From NCBI GenBank assembly GCA_030015575.1, contig JASDDO010000018.1, positions 377,265,908 to 377,329,907 on the forward strand: DNA of 64,000 nucleotides. The letters are read 5' to 3'. How positions within the stretch are numbered: position 1 is the first letter of the stretch; each line of letters starts with the position of its first letter. Of the stretch, positions 24,549 to 36,160 are shown piece after piece. Source of the stretch: Agapanthus africanus (taxonomy: Eukaryota > Streptophyta > Magnoliopsida > Asparagales > Amaryllidaceae). The translations under genes were made by a program, and so were the position numbers. Under the pieces are notes generated by a model, which worked only from the letters and a program-made list of their open reading frames with translations, made no database searches and was not told the DNA's origin.

Positions 24549-25935
24549 GGACACTGCTATCAATAAGTTTGGGGGAGGGATTGGGTTGTAAATAGTTATC
24601 CTTGCATTGCATCTGCATGTTTTTTTTCCTTTTATGTAAATATTTGTTTCTACTTTGCATGTTTAAATTCTACATGGCATTCTCTGCATTGCATTTTCTT
24701 TAAAAAAAAAAATTAAATAAAAAAAAATAGAAAATGAAAAATATAAAAAAAAATTAAAAATCTTGAAAATAAAAACAAAAATTTTAAAAAGAAAAAAATT
24801 TCAATCGACCGTTTCTGACTCAAGTCCAATATGACAGTTGACTAGTTAGAAACTACTAGATCTTAAACTTAGAAATTATAAACCCTAAAAATAACCTTCC
24901 TTGAAATATAACTATAGAAAATATACGTCCCAGCGGTTTATTTTGAAATAAGCAAATTTTTGAGTCTAGTTCTCAGGCTAAGTCAAGATGAGGGAAAAGT
25001 ATTGAAGCTCTATTCGAAGAGTAATCCTGAAAAATAATTCTGAATCTTAAGTCCAAATTTTTGAAAATATATACCCTACAAATCGCACATACACCACCTT
25101 GAAACTCGGAATAGTAGGGGATACCTAGAAATACTCTTGCCTGAAATCCTAGTATGAAAGAAAAAAACGGTATTTAAAGCTAAACACCAAAAGAGCACCA
25201 TTGAAAAATATATCCGGTCTTGAAAAAGAAAAAAAAAATAAAGGAAAAAAAAAGAGAATAAAATACAAGACCTGGAAACTGCTATTTACGCTTTAAAGCT
25301 CACACATTTAGTAACCGGATGTTAGTGCCTCAAGAAGCATTAATAGTCGCATGAAAGATGTATGAGCGAAACCGTCCATCATTAATAAAAAGAAATAGTG
25401 CTAGGTATTAAGGCAAGGGTATTATAGCTTGAACTGAATTTCCACGTGTAGGGGTGACAATTACACACACGAAGGGGTATATAATCAGAGTTTGGAGGAG
25501 AGATAGGAATGAAAAATAGGGTTTATTTCTTCAGTAGAGTTGATAAAAATTCCGGATTCGAGATTACGCTTAAGAAGGAAAACTCAGGAGATGCTAAAAA
25601 CTTTGTAAACTGGCTAGACGTATAGGATCTTAAGTTAAATAAAAGGGAAGTGTGAAGAATACGGGTTAATGATTTCTAAGTTTATGATAATAGAGTTTTT
25701 GGCTAGAATACTGAAATAAAGGATTAGAGTCAACGGCCAATTTAATCGGATTTTGTGGGTGTAATCCGCTGAAAACCCTCAGGAGACAACACTCCTCCTA
25801 CTAGGGACACCTAGAGGTTTAACGGCTTGTTGCACGTGCTCAGTGCAATTGCGTTCCCTGCGAAAGTGAGGTTAGGACTTTTTGTTAATAAAATGGCTTT
25901 GCTCGGGACGAGCAAAAGATAAGTTTGGGGGTATT
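24549..25935 (+). other. 3' spacer and polypurine tract of element H
   Basis: About 1.4 kb of A-rich non-coding sequence with no domain. It ends in the polypurine tract AAGTTTGGGGGTATT (25921-25935) directly before the 3' LTR. A similar AAGTTTGGGGGAGGG word also occurs at 24566-24580. Confidence 0.75.
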
Positions 25936-27481
25936 TGTTCATCACAGAATTTTGTATATTTGTACCGCCCATTCTTGATCACATTGCATACAGGTAGGTG
26001 CTTTTAATCCGTATTTGCTGCATGTTTACAGATTACAGGTTTCCAGTCCAAAAGAATGCAAATCCGACAAAATCTCCACAGTTACACCCAAATCCAGAAC
26101 ATCTGTCACAAACAGATAAAAGCCGGGTTCCAGTATCCGACCAGTATCCGTTCAGTACCAGTTCAGAAGATGAGACGAAACTAGTTGTCATTTGTGACTA
26201 AATCAAGTTAGAAGTCAAAGGAGATAAAAGTCAAAAGAGAAGAAATGAAGCAATCTTGGACCAGAAATCTGAAGATACTCGGGAGAAATTATTGCAGTTT
26301 AAAGTTTTCAAGAACCAGGAAAAAAGAGTACAAGACCAGACAAATCAACCCAAGTGGGTTTGGCCAAACCCCCACTATGGCCGCGGATCCGCGGCTGCCA
26401 CGTGTCATCAGAAGGTGAAATTTTGGGGTGTTTTCTGTAATTGTGTGTAGGATTGTATTTTACTCCTAATCTTTCAGAATCAGGCCTATAAATAGCCCAG
26501 AACAAAGCCAAGAGAGTGTGCTTAATTTTGTGTGAAATTTTTGTATTAAGTTTAGTTTAGTTTTTAATAAAAGAGTATTTCCTCCATCTTCCTCCATTAA
26601 AGCTTGTGAGAGGTTTTATTGAGTGTTGAAGAATGCATGAAGTGTTCTTTTTCTATATGCATGATTTGTAATTTAGTTTCTTATGTTGCTTGTAATTTCA
26701 ATTGTTAAAAGTAGTTGTTGTTATTTGTATCTTTTCGTTTTTAATTATCTTCCATTTTCTTTTATCCTTACAACCATGATGCTTAGTGTGATCCTTGCCT
26801 AAGTGAGGTCCCAAATAGCTAGTTGTGATTTTCTACCTCAATTCTTATTACCCACTTTCTTTGTTTCATTTCATTTATCTTTTATAATGGGTGAGTAATT
26901 TCTCACTTGTTAGGGTAGGAAACGGAAAGTTTGAAAGACGGAAATCTCCCTCACTTTTCTCCTTGACAAATATCTTGATTTGAACTCCTGTTAATTGACC
27001 CACAATCCGCTCCCTACGGCACCCTATTCTTTATAATAGCGGTGATACCCTAGTGAGACCGGTTGTGGTTGAATCAGCTTGAGGTTGCGACTAAGAGCCA
27101 AGAACGGACGGACAAGGACCAAAAAGAGGAAACGAAGTGTTGGAAAGCCTAGCTTATACTCGCAAGTTTTCTCTTTAGTCGTGCTAATCCCCGTTTTTGC
27201 CGATTACCGTAACATCGATATTAAGAAGTGGCAAATGAATTAAGTGAGCAACCTCCTAACTCAAACCAACCAAATCCTACCCTTAACAAGTTCTCTTATC
27301 ATTCATTTATAATTAGCTAATCTCAAACAAACCTCAACACAATTAGACTTAACTCGTTAAAACACAAAGAAAAAGACTCCCATCTCTCTGTGGATCGACC
27401 CGTACTCATCCGGCTAGCTGCAAAGAGAAACCGTCCTGATTGCGGTAATTAAACTTGAACACGCAGAAAATCTGTCAATCA
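25936..27481 (+). repeat. 3' LTR of Athila element H
   Basis: 1546 bp, nearly identical to 14570-16115, with the palindrome at 26380-26395, the G-box at 26397-26406 and the TATA box at 26487-26494. It is followed directly by the target duplication GCGCA and the resumed subtilase frame. Confidence 0.95.
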
Positions 27482-27519
27482 GCGCATTCGGGGCGGTCGA
27501 GAAGGGCGTTTTCGTCAGC
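27482..27519 (+). pseudogene. Subtilase pseudogene, continuation after the Athila insertion
   Basis: The codons read AFGAVEKGVFVS, which continues the subtilase core exactly where 14569 left off (DDNIAIGA|AFGAVEKGVFVS once the duplicated GCGCA is counted once). The homology stops after 27519 and copia LTR sequence begins within about 20 bases. The rest of the gene is not present on this side. Confidence 0.85.
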
Positions 27520-27537
27520 ATCATTTAATTTTTCCCT

Positions 27538-28149
27538 GTATTCTTGATCTCTAGAAGTTCCCAATTGAATTCATCATTTAAAGAAGTATTCCAAACTTTA
27601 GTTTAAGCTACAGACCAAGGACAGAAGTCTGAAGCTTAAGCTTCAGGCGTCTGACCAATATCGAAGATCATGCATGCAAACAGAGAGTCAACAAGCATCT
27701 GAAGCTTGTGCTTCAGACGTCTGGCTCTGTTCTGGGTTTTGGGAAGACGACTGGTAGACGTTTACGCGCTTTCAGGATCTGCTGAAGCTTTTGGGCATAC
27801 GTCTGCCAAGTCCTTCTTCAGACGTCTGTTGTCGTCTTGGTCGAATATTTGCAGTTTCGAGAAATTTGGGAAATTAGTTATTTGATTTTATTTTTCTAAT
27901 ACTATATATATTGTAGTATTTTTGTATCCCTAGATTGAAAGCTTTTGAGAGATATTTATCCACCGTTTGGAACCCTCCATATTTGGTGATTAATATAGCT
28001 TCTTCTTCGCCCGTGGTTTTTCCCATAAGAATTTTCCACATAAAATCCAGTATCTTGTTTAGTTAGTGTTCTTATTCCTATTACTTTTGTTTATTTGATT
28101 GCTTCTCTATATCGTTTGTTATTACTTTGTGATCGTGTTTGCTGCAACA
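27538..28149 (+). repeat. Probable 5' LTR of Tork-type element D
   Basis: It would run from TGTATTCTTG to GCTGCAACA, about 612 bp. It includes a TATATATATTG run near 27903, a GTGGTTTTTCCCA word near 28013 and three spaced copies of a motif with core CAGACGTCTG or CAGGCGTCTG. The left boundary is uncertain by about 20 bases because the partner LTR is outside the window. Confidence 0.6.
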
Positions 28150-28152
28150 AAC

Positions 28153-28164
28153 TGGTTTTAGAGC
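28153..28164 (+). other. Primer-binding site of element D
   Basis: TGGTTTTAGAGC lies three bases after the LTR end and matches the initiator-Met tRNA site TGGTATCAGAGC at 10 of 12 positions. Confidence 0.6.
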
Positions 28165-28337
28165 TACATTGTGTTTGGAAGATTTGATGTTTTGTTTGAA
28201 CTGTCGGGTCTTCGATCTCACGATCTAAGTTTACGGTGGATAAGGACACTTGTGTTCTCTTCCCCATCTTCTTAGATTGCGATTTTGAAGTTTTAGGGTT
28301 TGTAAACACTCAAGGTGTCTTTTTTTGATCCTACATC

Positions 28338-29140
28338 ATGTCTCCAACGATTATGAAGTTCGATATTGAGAAGTTTAATAGAAATATGAGTTTTAGTCTA
28401 TGGCAAGTTCGCATGATTTCCGTATTGACACAGGATAATTTGAGAAAGGTGATTCTTGAGAAGAATTCAAGGCCTTTCACTATGACAGAGGAAGCATGGG
28501 AGGAGCTGGATGAAAAGACTCTCACAGCTATCTGATTGTGTTTGAAAAACGAAGTTTTGCAAGAAGGTTTGGTGGAAAAGACGGTGGCTAGTTTGTGGTT
28601 AAAATTAGAGGAGTTATATTTGAAGAAATCTCTCACAAATCGACTCTTGTTAAAACAGCGTCTCTACACACTTCGTATGTCAGAAGACTCTCCTATCAAA
28701 TCTCACATCGATAAGTTTAATTCGATCACTACAGATCTGAGTAAGATCGATATTAAGATTGATGATGAAGATCAAACACTTCTATTATTATGTTTTTTGT
28801 CACCCCTTTGTAAGCACTTTCGTGACACCATAATTTATGAACGAGATACTATCTCAACCAAGGATGTTAAAGAAAATTTGATAAATAAGGAGAAAATCGA
28901 CAAGGAGTTAACTTCTAAAGAAGGCAATGGTCAATCTTCAGACTTATTTGTTCGTGGATGAGCAGAGAAGAGAGATCAGGAAGGTAGCAAGAAGAAGTCA
29001 AGATCGAAGTCTAAGAATAAGAACTTGATTTGCAACTATTGTAAGAAGAAGGGGCATTTTAAAGTCGATTGTTTCAAATTGCAGAACAAGCAGAAGCATG
29101 AAGACAATCAGAAGAAAGATTCTTCAGCTGAAGCTAGTAT
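28338..29140 (+). mobile_element. gag region of Tork-type element D
   Basis: It begins MSPTIMKFDIEKFNRNMSFS followed by LWQVRMISVLTQ, the usual copia Gag opening (KFDG..F..W). LTNRLLLKQRLYTLRMSEDS and a basic stretch follow, with the zinc knuckle CNYCKKKGHFKVDC at about 29030-29075. It is a broken fossil. Confidence 0.88.
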
Positions 29141-29189
29141 TACGTAAGGAGGAGGTCTACTTGTGGTTTTTGACAGCATATATCGATCT

Positions 29190-30232
29190 AAGAATGAATG
29201 GATTATGGATTCGGCTTGTTCCTACCATATGTGTCCCAATAGGGATTTATTCACCACCTATGACTCTGTTAATAGTGGAGTGGTTTTGATGGGAAACAAT
29301 AGTTCATGTTGAGCTATTGGTAAAGGAACGATCCAAATTAAGATGTTTGGCGGCGTTGTGAGAACATTAGAGGAAGTTAGGTATGTACCTGACTTGAAGA
29401 AGAATCTCATCTCATTGGGTACACTCGACGTTAAGGGTTATAAGTTCTCCGCCGAAGGTGGAGTTTTAAAAATAACCAAAGGTGCTCTCGTCGTTCTGAA
29501 GAGCTTGAAAATTGGGTCTTTATATGTATTGCAGGGTTCGACAACTACCGGGTCGGCGGCAGTTTCATCATTTAAATCTATGTCAGATTCAAATGTTACC
29601 AGATTATGGCACATGAGTCTCGGGCATATGAGTGAGAAAGGTATGGCTGAGTTATAGAAGCAGGGTCTATTTTGTGGTCAAAATACATCGAAAATGGAGT
29701 TTTGTGAGCATTGTATTTTTAGGAAGAAGAAACGAGTTAGTTTCAATTCGGCGGTGCACAACACAAAAGGTACTATTGACTATATCTATTCGGATCTTTG
29801 GAGACCCTCTCAAGTTGCTTCCAAAGGAAGTGGTGCAAAATATCTACTTATTTTCCACGACGATTTTTCGAGGAATGTTTGGGTCTACTTCTTGAACCAC
29901 TGGAGTGATGTGTTTCCTACGTTCAAGCAATAGAAGATATTAATTGAGAAGTAGATAAGCAAGCAGATTAAGAGACTAAGAACAGATAATGGATTAGAAT
30001 TTTGTGGTGGAGATTTCAATGAATTCTGCAAAATTGAAGGTATTGTTCGGCATCATACCATTGTCCACATACCATAGCAAAATAGTGTCGCAGAGCGCAT
30101 GGATTGAACTCTTTTAGAGAAAACTCGGTGCATGTTATCGAATACAGGGCTCGGCAAGGAGTTTTGGGCAGAGACGGTGAACACAGCATGCTATGTGGTG
30201 AATCGATCACCTTATACATCACTTGGTAGTAA
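29190..30232 (+). mobile_element. Protease and integrase regions of element D, first part
   Basis: The protease motif [12 protein letters not shown] is followed by LEEVRYVPDLKKNLISLGTL, the integrase zinc-binding LWHMSLGHMS, and core text DYIYSDLWRPSQVASKGSG, DDFSRNVWVYFL and KRLRTDNGLEFCGGDFNEFC. The integrase text stops at NRSPYTSLGSN, where element E is inserted, and resumes at 42609. It is a broken fossil. Confidence 0.85.
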
Positions 30233-32445
30233 TGTAAGTCCACGTTGCTCACCCCGGTTCTTACGGGGAGGCGGAAACGGCGAAAAACAATTTTTTTGGC
30301 GCAAAGGCAACATGGACAAAAAGAATGATCTTTGCTAAACTATAAACTAGCAAACTACTAGAGGTGCTATCTACTATGCCATAGAGATTATACCTTATGA
30401 TACCGGTCCTTCGGGTCTTCTCTCCGCTGTCCTGCTCGTCCATCCAAGCTCCAAGGATCGATCCGGATCTTGATCACCTCCGCGGCCTTCTTGAGTCGAA
30501 GACGATCCACCCGAGAGATGTGCTCCGAGCTCCACCTCGAGCCGAGGCAACTAGGGAATCAAGATCGCTAGTCTTGATGTCCTAGGATGTGTAGAAGAGA
30601 TAGATGGAAGTGTTTGTCTATTTGGATCCTTTTTCTCTCAACACATGAGATCAAAGGATTTTTCAAGATGAGGAAGAAGAACTAGCAACCATGGAGCTCT
30701 TTTCTTTTCTTCTTACAAGAGAGAGAATGAATAATGAGAAAAATGAATTATCAACTAAAGAAAAAGCACCATGGTTCAATAATCCATAAACAACATCATT
30801 ACCAATCCTTTCATGATAAAGTTGATGGCAACTAATGACTTGACCATTTTCATAACTCAAAAATAAAAAGAAATCCAAAGAAAACTCTAGACCTCTCATG
30901 AAGGTCAAAGTCAACTTTGATCAAACGGTCAACAAAGTCAAGTGTGGTCAAATGGTCAAAGTAATTAGCCATCATATAATTATCACTAAAAAGATTAGTA
31001 AATAATGTCCCCGGCTCATAATGGTTTTGACCGAACGAATTGTCAAAACCCTAATGAGTCCGCCTCAAAATGGTTTTGACCGAATCAACTGTCAAAACCC
31101 TAATGAGCCAGCCACATAACGGTTTTGGCCGAATCAACTGCCAAAACCATAATGAGGCACCTCCTCCTTCATTGCTCCTCAAAACTGTGCATACACACCC
31201 GCATCCGCATTCCGTAGAATACGAATGCACAGAAGACAAAACAAATCCATCCGTGCAATACTAGGATCTGGCTTAAACCAAAGCCCACTAGTATTGCCTG
31301 CCCGAACAGCATACGCACACAAGTGCACGTAAGTGATCACAGCTCTGCCGTAAAACCATACGGCCTCTACACGTTTCGCTCAGTGCAGGGAAACTCTCTG
31401 TGTGGGACTCTAAAGACTCGACACTACGCTGGCAGTGGGTTTAACCACAGACCGCAAGCGGCACTAGCTGTACGTAACGGTCCCCAGGTAGATGTCGATA
31501 AGAAGGCCGATGAGGTAAACCCATCCGAACTTTTACTTAGCCTGTATGTGACAATCTCCGTACAGTCCGGTCCGTTCGTCTGAAAACATCACATGGCGGG
31601 CCTAGTGGGTGGTAAACGTCAGTCCCCTAATAGCGGTACAAGTCGTGTCGGAATGTAACCCAGAACACCCTGAGATAACACTGGAAACCTACCAGTATAT
31701 CTCGCTTGTCCTGGCCAGGGACTACTCGTGTAATGGCTCTCCTAGACACAGCGCGATGTCAACCCCCAATACCGGGAGAGACGAATCCTGTCTAACCGTC
31801 ACTGCCTCCAAGTGCTTCGGGACTGCACCCAACTACTACCTGTTTGCATGACTCCTTTGAGCCGTGGTAGGGTAGTAATCTAAGTATAGTGGGAACACAC
31901 TCGAGGCGAAGTGACAGTGTCAAGTCAGCGGACTAAGCTGTACTCATGTCACCTGGGAACTGATAACTGACGATAGGTATAATACCAACCAACAGTTCCC
32001 GACGAGTCCTGTCCAGTGTACTCGTAACCTAACGAGCACCCGCATACTATCTCCAGTATGACATACTGATGGCTGTGGGACAGACCATCTCCCCTGCTGG
32101 GATGAGAAGCGCATACGCTAGTCTACTCCGGAGTATCGATGCCCTGTCTCGATAGTCCTACGACTAGGGACCTGTATAAGGATGTACTTATGGATTACCC
32201 AGCCCCCACGAGTGTGACTGCCATCACAACACTGGTAATCAAGCAAAGATCCTAAGGGCTCTACTAATATGTATAAGCGATATGCTAAAAGAAACACATG
32301 CACATATTGAAGTAGATACAAACCAAGTAGCATACTACCATTTTGAGCAAGATTGTCTATACAACTGTGAATATCCCAAGCTTCCATTAAGTAATATACA
32401 AACTAGTATGATACAGTAATGGCCTCTGGGGCATATACACTAACA
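30233..32445 (-). repeat. 3' LTR of element E (left side)
   Basis: About 2213 bp, TGTAAGTCCACG...CACTAACA in + orientation. It contains a dense run of GTCAA/TTGAC motifs (about 30900-30960) and three hairpin units of 49-bp period (31023-31148). It is bordered on the right by the polypurine tract, ATCTCCCACTTGCAC on the + strand at 32446-32460. Confidence 0.95.
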
Positions 32446-32459
32446 ATCTCCCACTTGCA

Positions 32460-32788
32460 CTAAGGCCATGTACTGGCGTATCGAAGACCTATCATCTCGA
32501 TCAGCCGCTCGAACTGAGTCTGGGGTAGGGCCTTCGTGAGTGGATCTGCAGTGTTATTCTCCGAATTTACTCTCTTCACCTCGATCTCCCGGCGATCTAC
32601 GATCTCCCTGATCAGGTGGTACCGCCTCAAAATGTGCCTGGACTTCTGACGGGACCTGGGTTCCTTCGCTAAAGCTATAGTGCCGTTGTTGTCGCAATAC
32701 AGCGGTATTGGATCAACAATAGTAGGAACCACCTGAAGCTCCGTGAGGAACTTCTTCATCCAAACAGCTTCCTTTGCGGCATCGCAAG
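32460..32788 (-). mobile_element. RNase H end of element E pol
   Basis: Antisense text includes KEAVWMKKFLTELQVVPTIV, PLYCDNNGTIALAKEPRSRQ, HILRRYHLIREIVDRREIEV and NNTADPLTKALPQTQFERLI, the standard C-terminus of copia RNase H. The frame ends next to the polypurine tract. It is separated from the rest of pol by LTR F. Confidence 0.9.
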
Positions 32789-34889
32789 TGTAAGTCTACG
32801 GTAGCGCCCCGGCCGTCTTTCAGACGCCAAATGCGGAACAAAAGCTTTTTAACTGGCGCTATCGTATACTATAACCCGGATATGCCATTAACGCTAAACC
32901 AACAAACTACAAAGAGGGTAGAAAGGTTATACCGAACGATCCGAGTCCTTCGTTCTTTAACCATCATCCCACGCTCCGTTGCGGCTGCTCCGATCTCCTC
33001 GATCTCCGATCTCCTTGTCCAGGTGGCACCACGTCAACGGATTTTTAAACGGGCTCCCGCCTCTGACCCGAGGCAACTCGGTCATCAAGTTTGCCAAAAG
33101 AGATGAACAAGATTGATGTAGAGAATGAGTAGAACACTTTGTCTCACTTCGTCCAAAACCATGGACGAACGGTTAATGAAGTTGCCTTTTGGAATCGGGT
33201 AATGAAAATGAGCTATGAAATTTCCATACACTAAAACTATCATCTTTTTTCCAAATGAATCAATCTCACACTCTCTCAAGGGGCCGGCCATAATATGTAG
33301 GTGGGGGATGAGTGTAGGAGCAAGGGAGAGGGTGACCACAAGCATGAATCCTTATCACTTCATTAAAGGAATGATGAATCACTAATGACACCTTGCATAA
33401 CATTAAATGCAAGAATGAGTCATTAATCTAGTCATCCATTCAATTAATGGAAGTGAATGATTCATGAACCTAGTCACCAAAAACAAGAAGCTTCTAGAAC
33501 CTTCCACACTCATGACTCACCCCAAGAAAAGATAAATCCGTATTTAACCGAATGTTAAATACAGGTGATAGAAAACTGGAAACAGGCAACTTCCAAAAGC
33601 GATCCCGAAACGAATTTCAGGATAACCCCGTAACAGTATAAATATACCCGCATTTGTATTACGACCGAATACAAATGCAACTGAGACAAAGATATTATAT
33701 CTACAAAGAATAATACATGGATGCGGCTTAAACCAAAGCCCACCAGTATTATCTGCCCGAAATATGACACGTGCGTAAATGCACGTGTATTTTCCGAACC
33801 CTGCCATAAAACCATACGGCCTCTACAACGTTTCGCCCGAACTTGGGAAACTATCTGTGGGGAGACTCTAATGACTCGTCAGTACCCTGGCAGTGGGTTT
33901 AACCACAAGCCGTCAGCGGCACTAGCTGTGCGTAACGGCTGCCCATGTACTGACCTCAAGGGAGGCCGATGAGCGAACTCATCCGGAAACCCTACTGAGC
34001 CTAACAGTGACAATATATATACAGTCCGGTCCGTTCGTCTATGAGTATCGCATATCCGGCCTAAGAGGCTGGTAACGTCAGACCCTCAATAGTGGTATAA
34101 GTCGTGTCGGAGATAAGCCCTGAACACTCTGAGAAACTACCAGAGAACCTACCAGTAATTCTCACCTGCTTTGGCCAAGGACTTGGTGTAATGGCTTTCC
34201 TAGACACAGCACGATCTCACCCCAAATACCGGGAGAGACGAATCCCCTGCCGATCCGCTCACGTGCCTTCATGTGGCTCGGGACTGTACCCAAAAACTAT
34301 CTGTTTGCACGACTCCTTTGAGCCGTGGTAGGGTAGAAATCAAAGCACAGTGGGAACTCACACGAGACAAATGACGACCTCAGGTCGATGAACTAACTTG
34401 TACACATGTCACCAGGGAACTGTTATCTGACGATATGTATAATACCAACTAGCAGGTTCCCGGCGAGTCCTGTCCGGTGTAACTCATAACCCAATGAGCA
34501 CCTGCATACATCTTAGGTGATCCAACTGACACCAGTGGCTTGTGAGACCGGCTACCGCCCCTTGTCGGGGTCTCGACTGTATACACTAGTCTACTCCGGA
34601 GTATCGATGCCCTGTCTCGAAACTCCCACGACTAGGGACCACTATTAAGGATGTGCTTATAGACTACCCAACTCTCACGTATATGATCGCCCTCATACTG
34701 TTGGTAGTCAAGAAAGATCCTAAGGGCTCTACCAACGTGTAACAGTGATCAGTCACCTGAACCTGTACACGACTGATAAAGGCAAACCAGATAGCATACT
34801 ATCATCTCGAGTAAGACTGTTCTACGGTATAGGTCCTCCTCAATCATTGCAATCACGTACCTGTGATCCAATAATTGACTTTGAGGGCA
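32789..34889 (-). mobile_element. Solo LTR F, related to the LTRs of element B, inside E
   Basis: It begins TGTAAGTCTACGGTAGCGCC, close to the B LTR start TGTAAGTGCACGGCGGCGCC, and ends in the block TTGACTTTGAGGGCACTAT, also shared with B. It is about 2.1 kb with no internal region, hence a solo LTR. It lies within the RNase H region of E. A clear flanking duplication was not found. It is more diverged from B than B's two LTRs are from each other. Confidence 0.85.
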
Positions 34890-36075
34890 CTATGTACTCC
34901 GCTTCCATAATTGAGTCAGCAACGGTTTCCTGCTTGGAACTCTTCCAGCAAACCGCCCCTCCATTGAGGGTAAAGACATAACCCGACATGGACTTGGAGT
35001 CATCCTCGTCACTCTGGAAGCTGGAGTTAGCAAAGGTCTCAATCTGGAGGTCTTTTCCGCCATACACCAAGAACATCTCCTTAGTCCTTCTCAGGTACTT
35101 GAGAATGTTCTTTACTGCTATCCAGTATTTCTCCCCTGGGTCCGACTGATACCGGCTTACAACGCTTAATGCGTATGCTACATCTGGTCTGGTACATAAC
35201 ATCGCATACATTATAGAGCCTACCGCAGAAGCGTAGGGTATAATAGACATGCGATCCCTTTCCAAATCAGTCTTGGGAGACATCTCTTTGGAGAGGGTGA
35301 TCCCGTGACAAGCCGGTAAATTACCGCGCTTGGAATCTTCCATACTGAATCTTTTCAGTATGGTGTCGATGTACCTGGACTGTGAAAGTCCCAACATCCT
35401 CTTAGATCTATCACGATAGATCTGGATCCCCAGAATGTAGTTGGCATCGCCCAGGTCCTTCATGGAGAACTTCTGTGACAAGAATCCTTTGACTGACTGT
35501 AGCATAGGAATATCATTTCCTATTAGGAGAATGTCATCCACGTACAAGACGAGGAATACCACAGTTCTCCCTACAATCTTACTGTAAATGCATGGTTCAT
35601 CTGGGCTTTTGATAAAGTCGAATTCCTTGATAGTATCATCAAAGCAGATGTTCCAACTCTGCGATGCCTGCTTCAGTCCATAGATGGACTTTAGCAACTT
35701 GCACACTTTACCACTGCTCCCACTTTGAATGAATCCCTCCGGCTGATCCATATAGACGCACTTTTCTAAATTTCCATTTAGGAAAGCCGTCTTTACGTCC
35801 ATCTGCCAGATTTCATAATCGTTGAAGGCAGCAATGGCAAGAAGGATCCGAATGGATTTGAGCATAGCCACTGGAGAAAAGGTCTCGTCATAGTCCAAAC
35901 CAGGTCTTTGACGAAAACCCTTTGCAACAAGTCTAGCTTTATAGGTTTCAACCTGCCCATCTACACCAATCTTCTTTCTGAAAATCCATTTGCAGCCTAC
36001 GGGTTTTACCCCTTCTGGAGTAAAGTCCAAAGTCCAAACTTTGTTGGTGTACATGGACTCCATCTCGGTCCGCAT
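34890..36075 (-). mobile_element. Reverse transcriptase and RNase H start of element E
   Basis: Antisense text: KPVGCKWIFRKKIGVDGQVE, YKARLVAKGFRQRPGLDYDE, FSPVAMLKSIRILLAIAAF, the active-site VLYVDDILLIGND, KDLGDANYILGIQIYRDRSK and the RNase H opening TFANSSFQSDEDDSKSMSGY. The lineage signatures point to Angela. It is a fossil. Confidence 0.92.
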
Positions 36076-36160
36076 TGCATCCAGCCATCTTACCGAGTCA
36101 CCGCTCTGAATGGCTTGCTGGAAGCTAGTAGGCTCACCATAGTCAATGGTGCAATCCTCT

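Larger units (their letters stand above)
14570..27481 (+). mobile_element. Athila-type Ty3/gypsy element H, complete outline, broken
   Basis: Two LTRs of equal length (1546 bp) flank gag, protease, reverse transcriptase, RNase H, integrase and an env-like frame in the Athila order. A perfect 5-bp target duplication GCGCA is at 14565-14569 and 27482-27486. The element begins TGTTCATCACAG and ends CTGTCAATCA. By eye the LTRs differ at about 10 positions (about 0.65%), which implies a young insertion: about 0.25 million years if 1.3e-8 changes per site per year is assumed. It is broken, with a handful of breaks mainly before pol, while the long pol frame is open. Confidence 0.95.

Noticed and set aside
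30860-31150. Regularly spaced repeats as a CRISPR array
   Set aside because: The units are AT-rich hairpins in a plant LTR, spacers are nearly the same in each unit, and there are no cas genes.
31323-31583. Recurring short frame (MHVSDxSxAVKPYG...) seen in several places as a conserved small protein
   Set aside because: It lies within copia LTRs, and the recurrence follows the LTR copies (31323, 41483 and antisense near 154-360), not a gene family.
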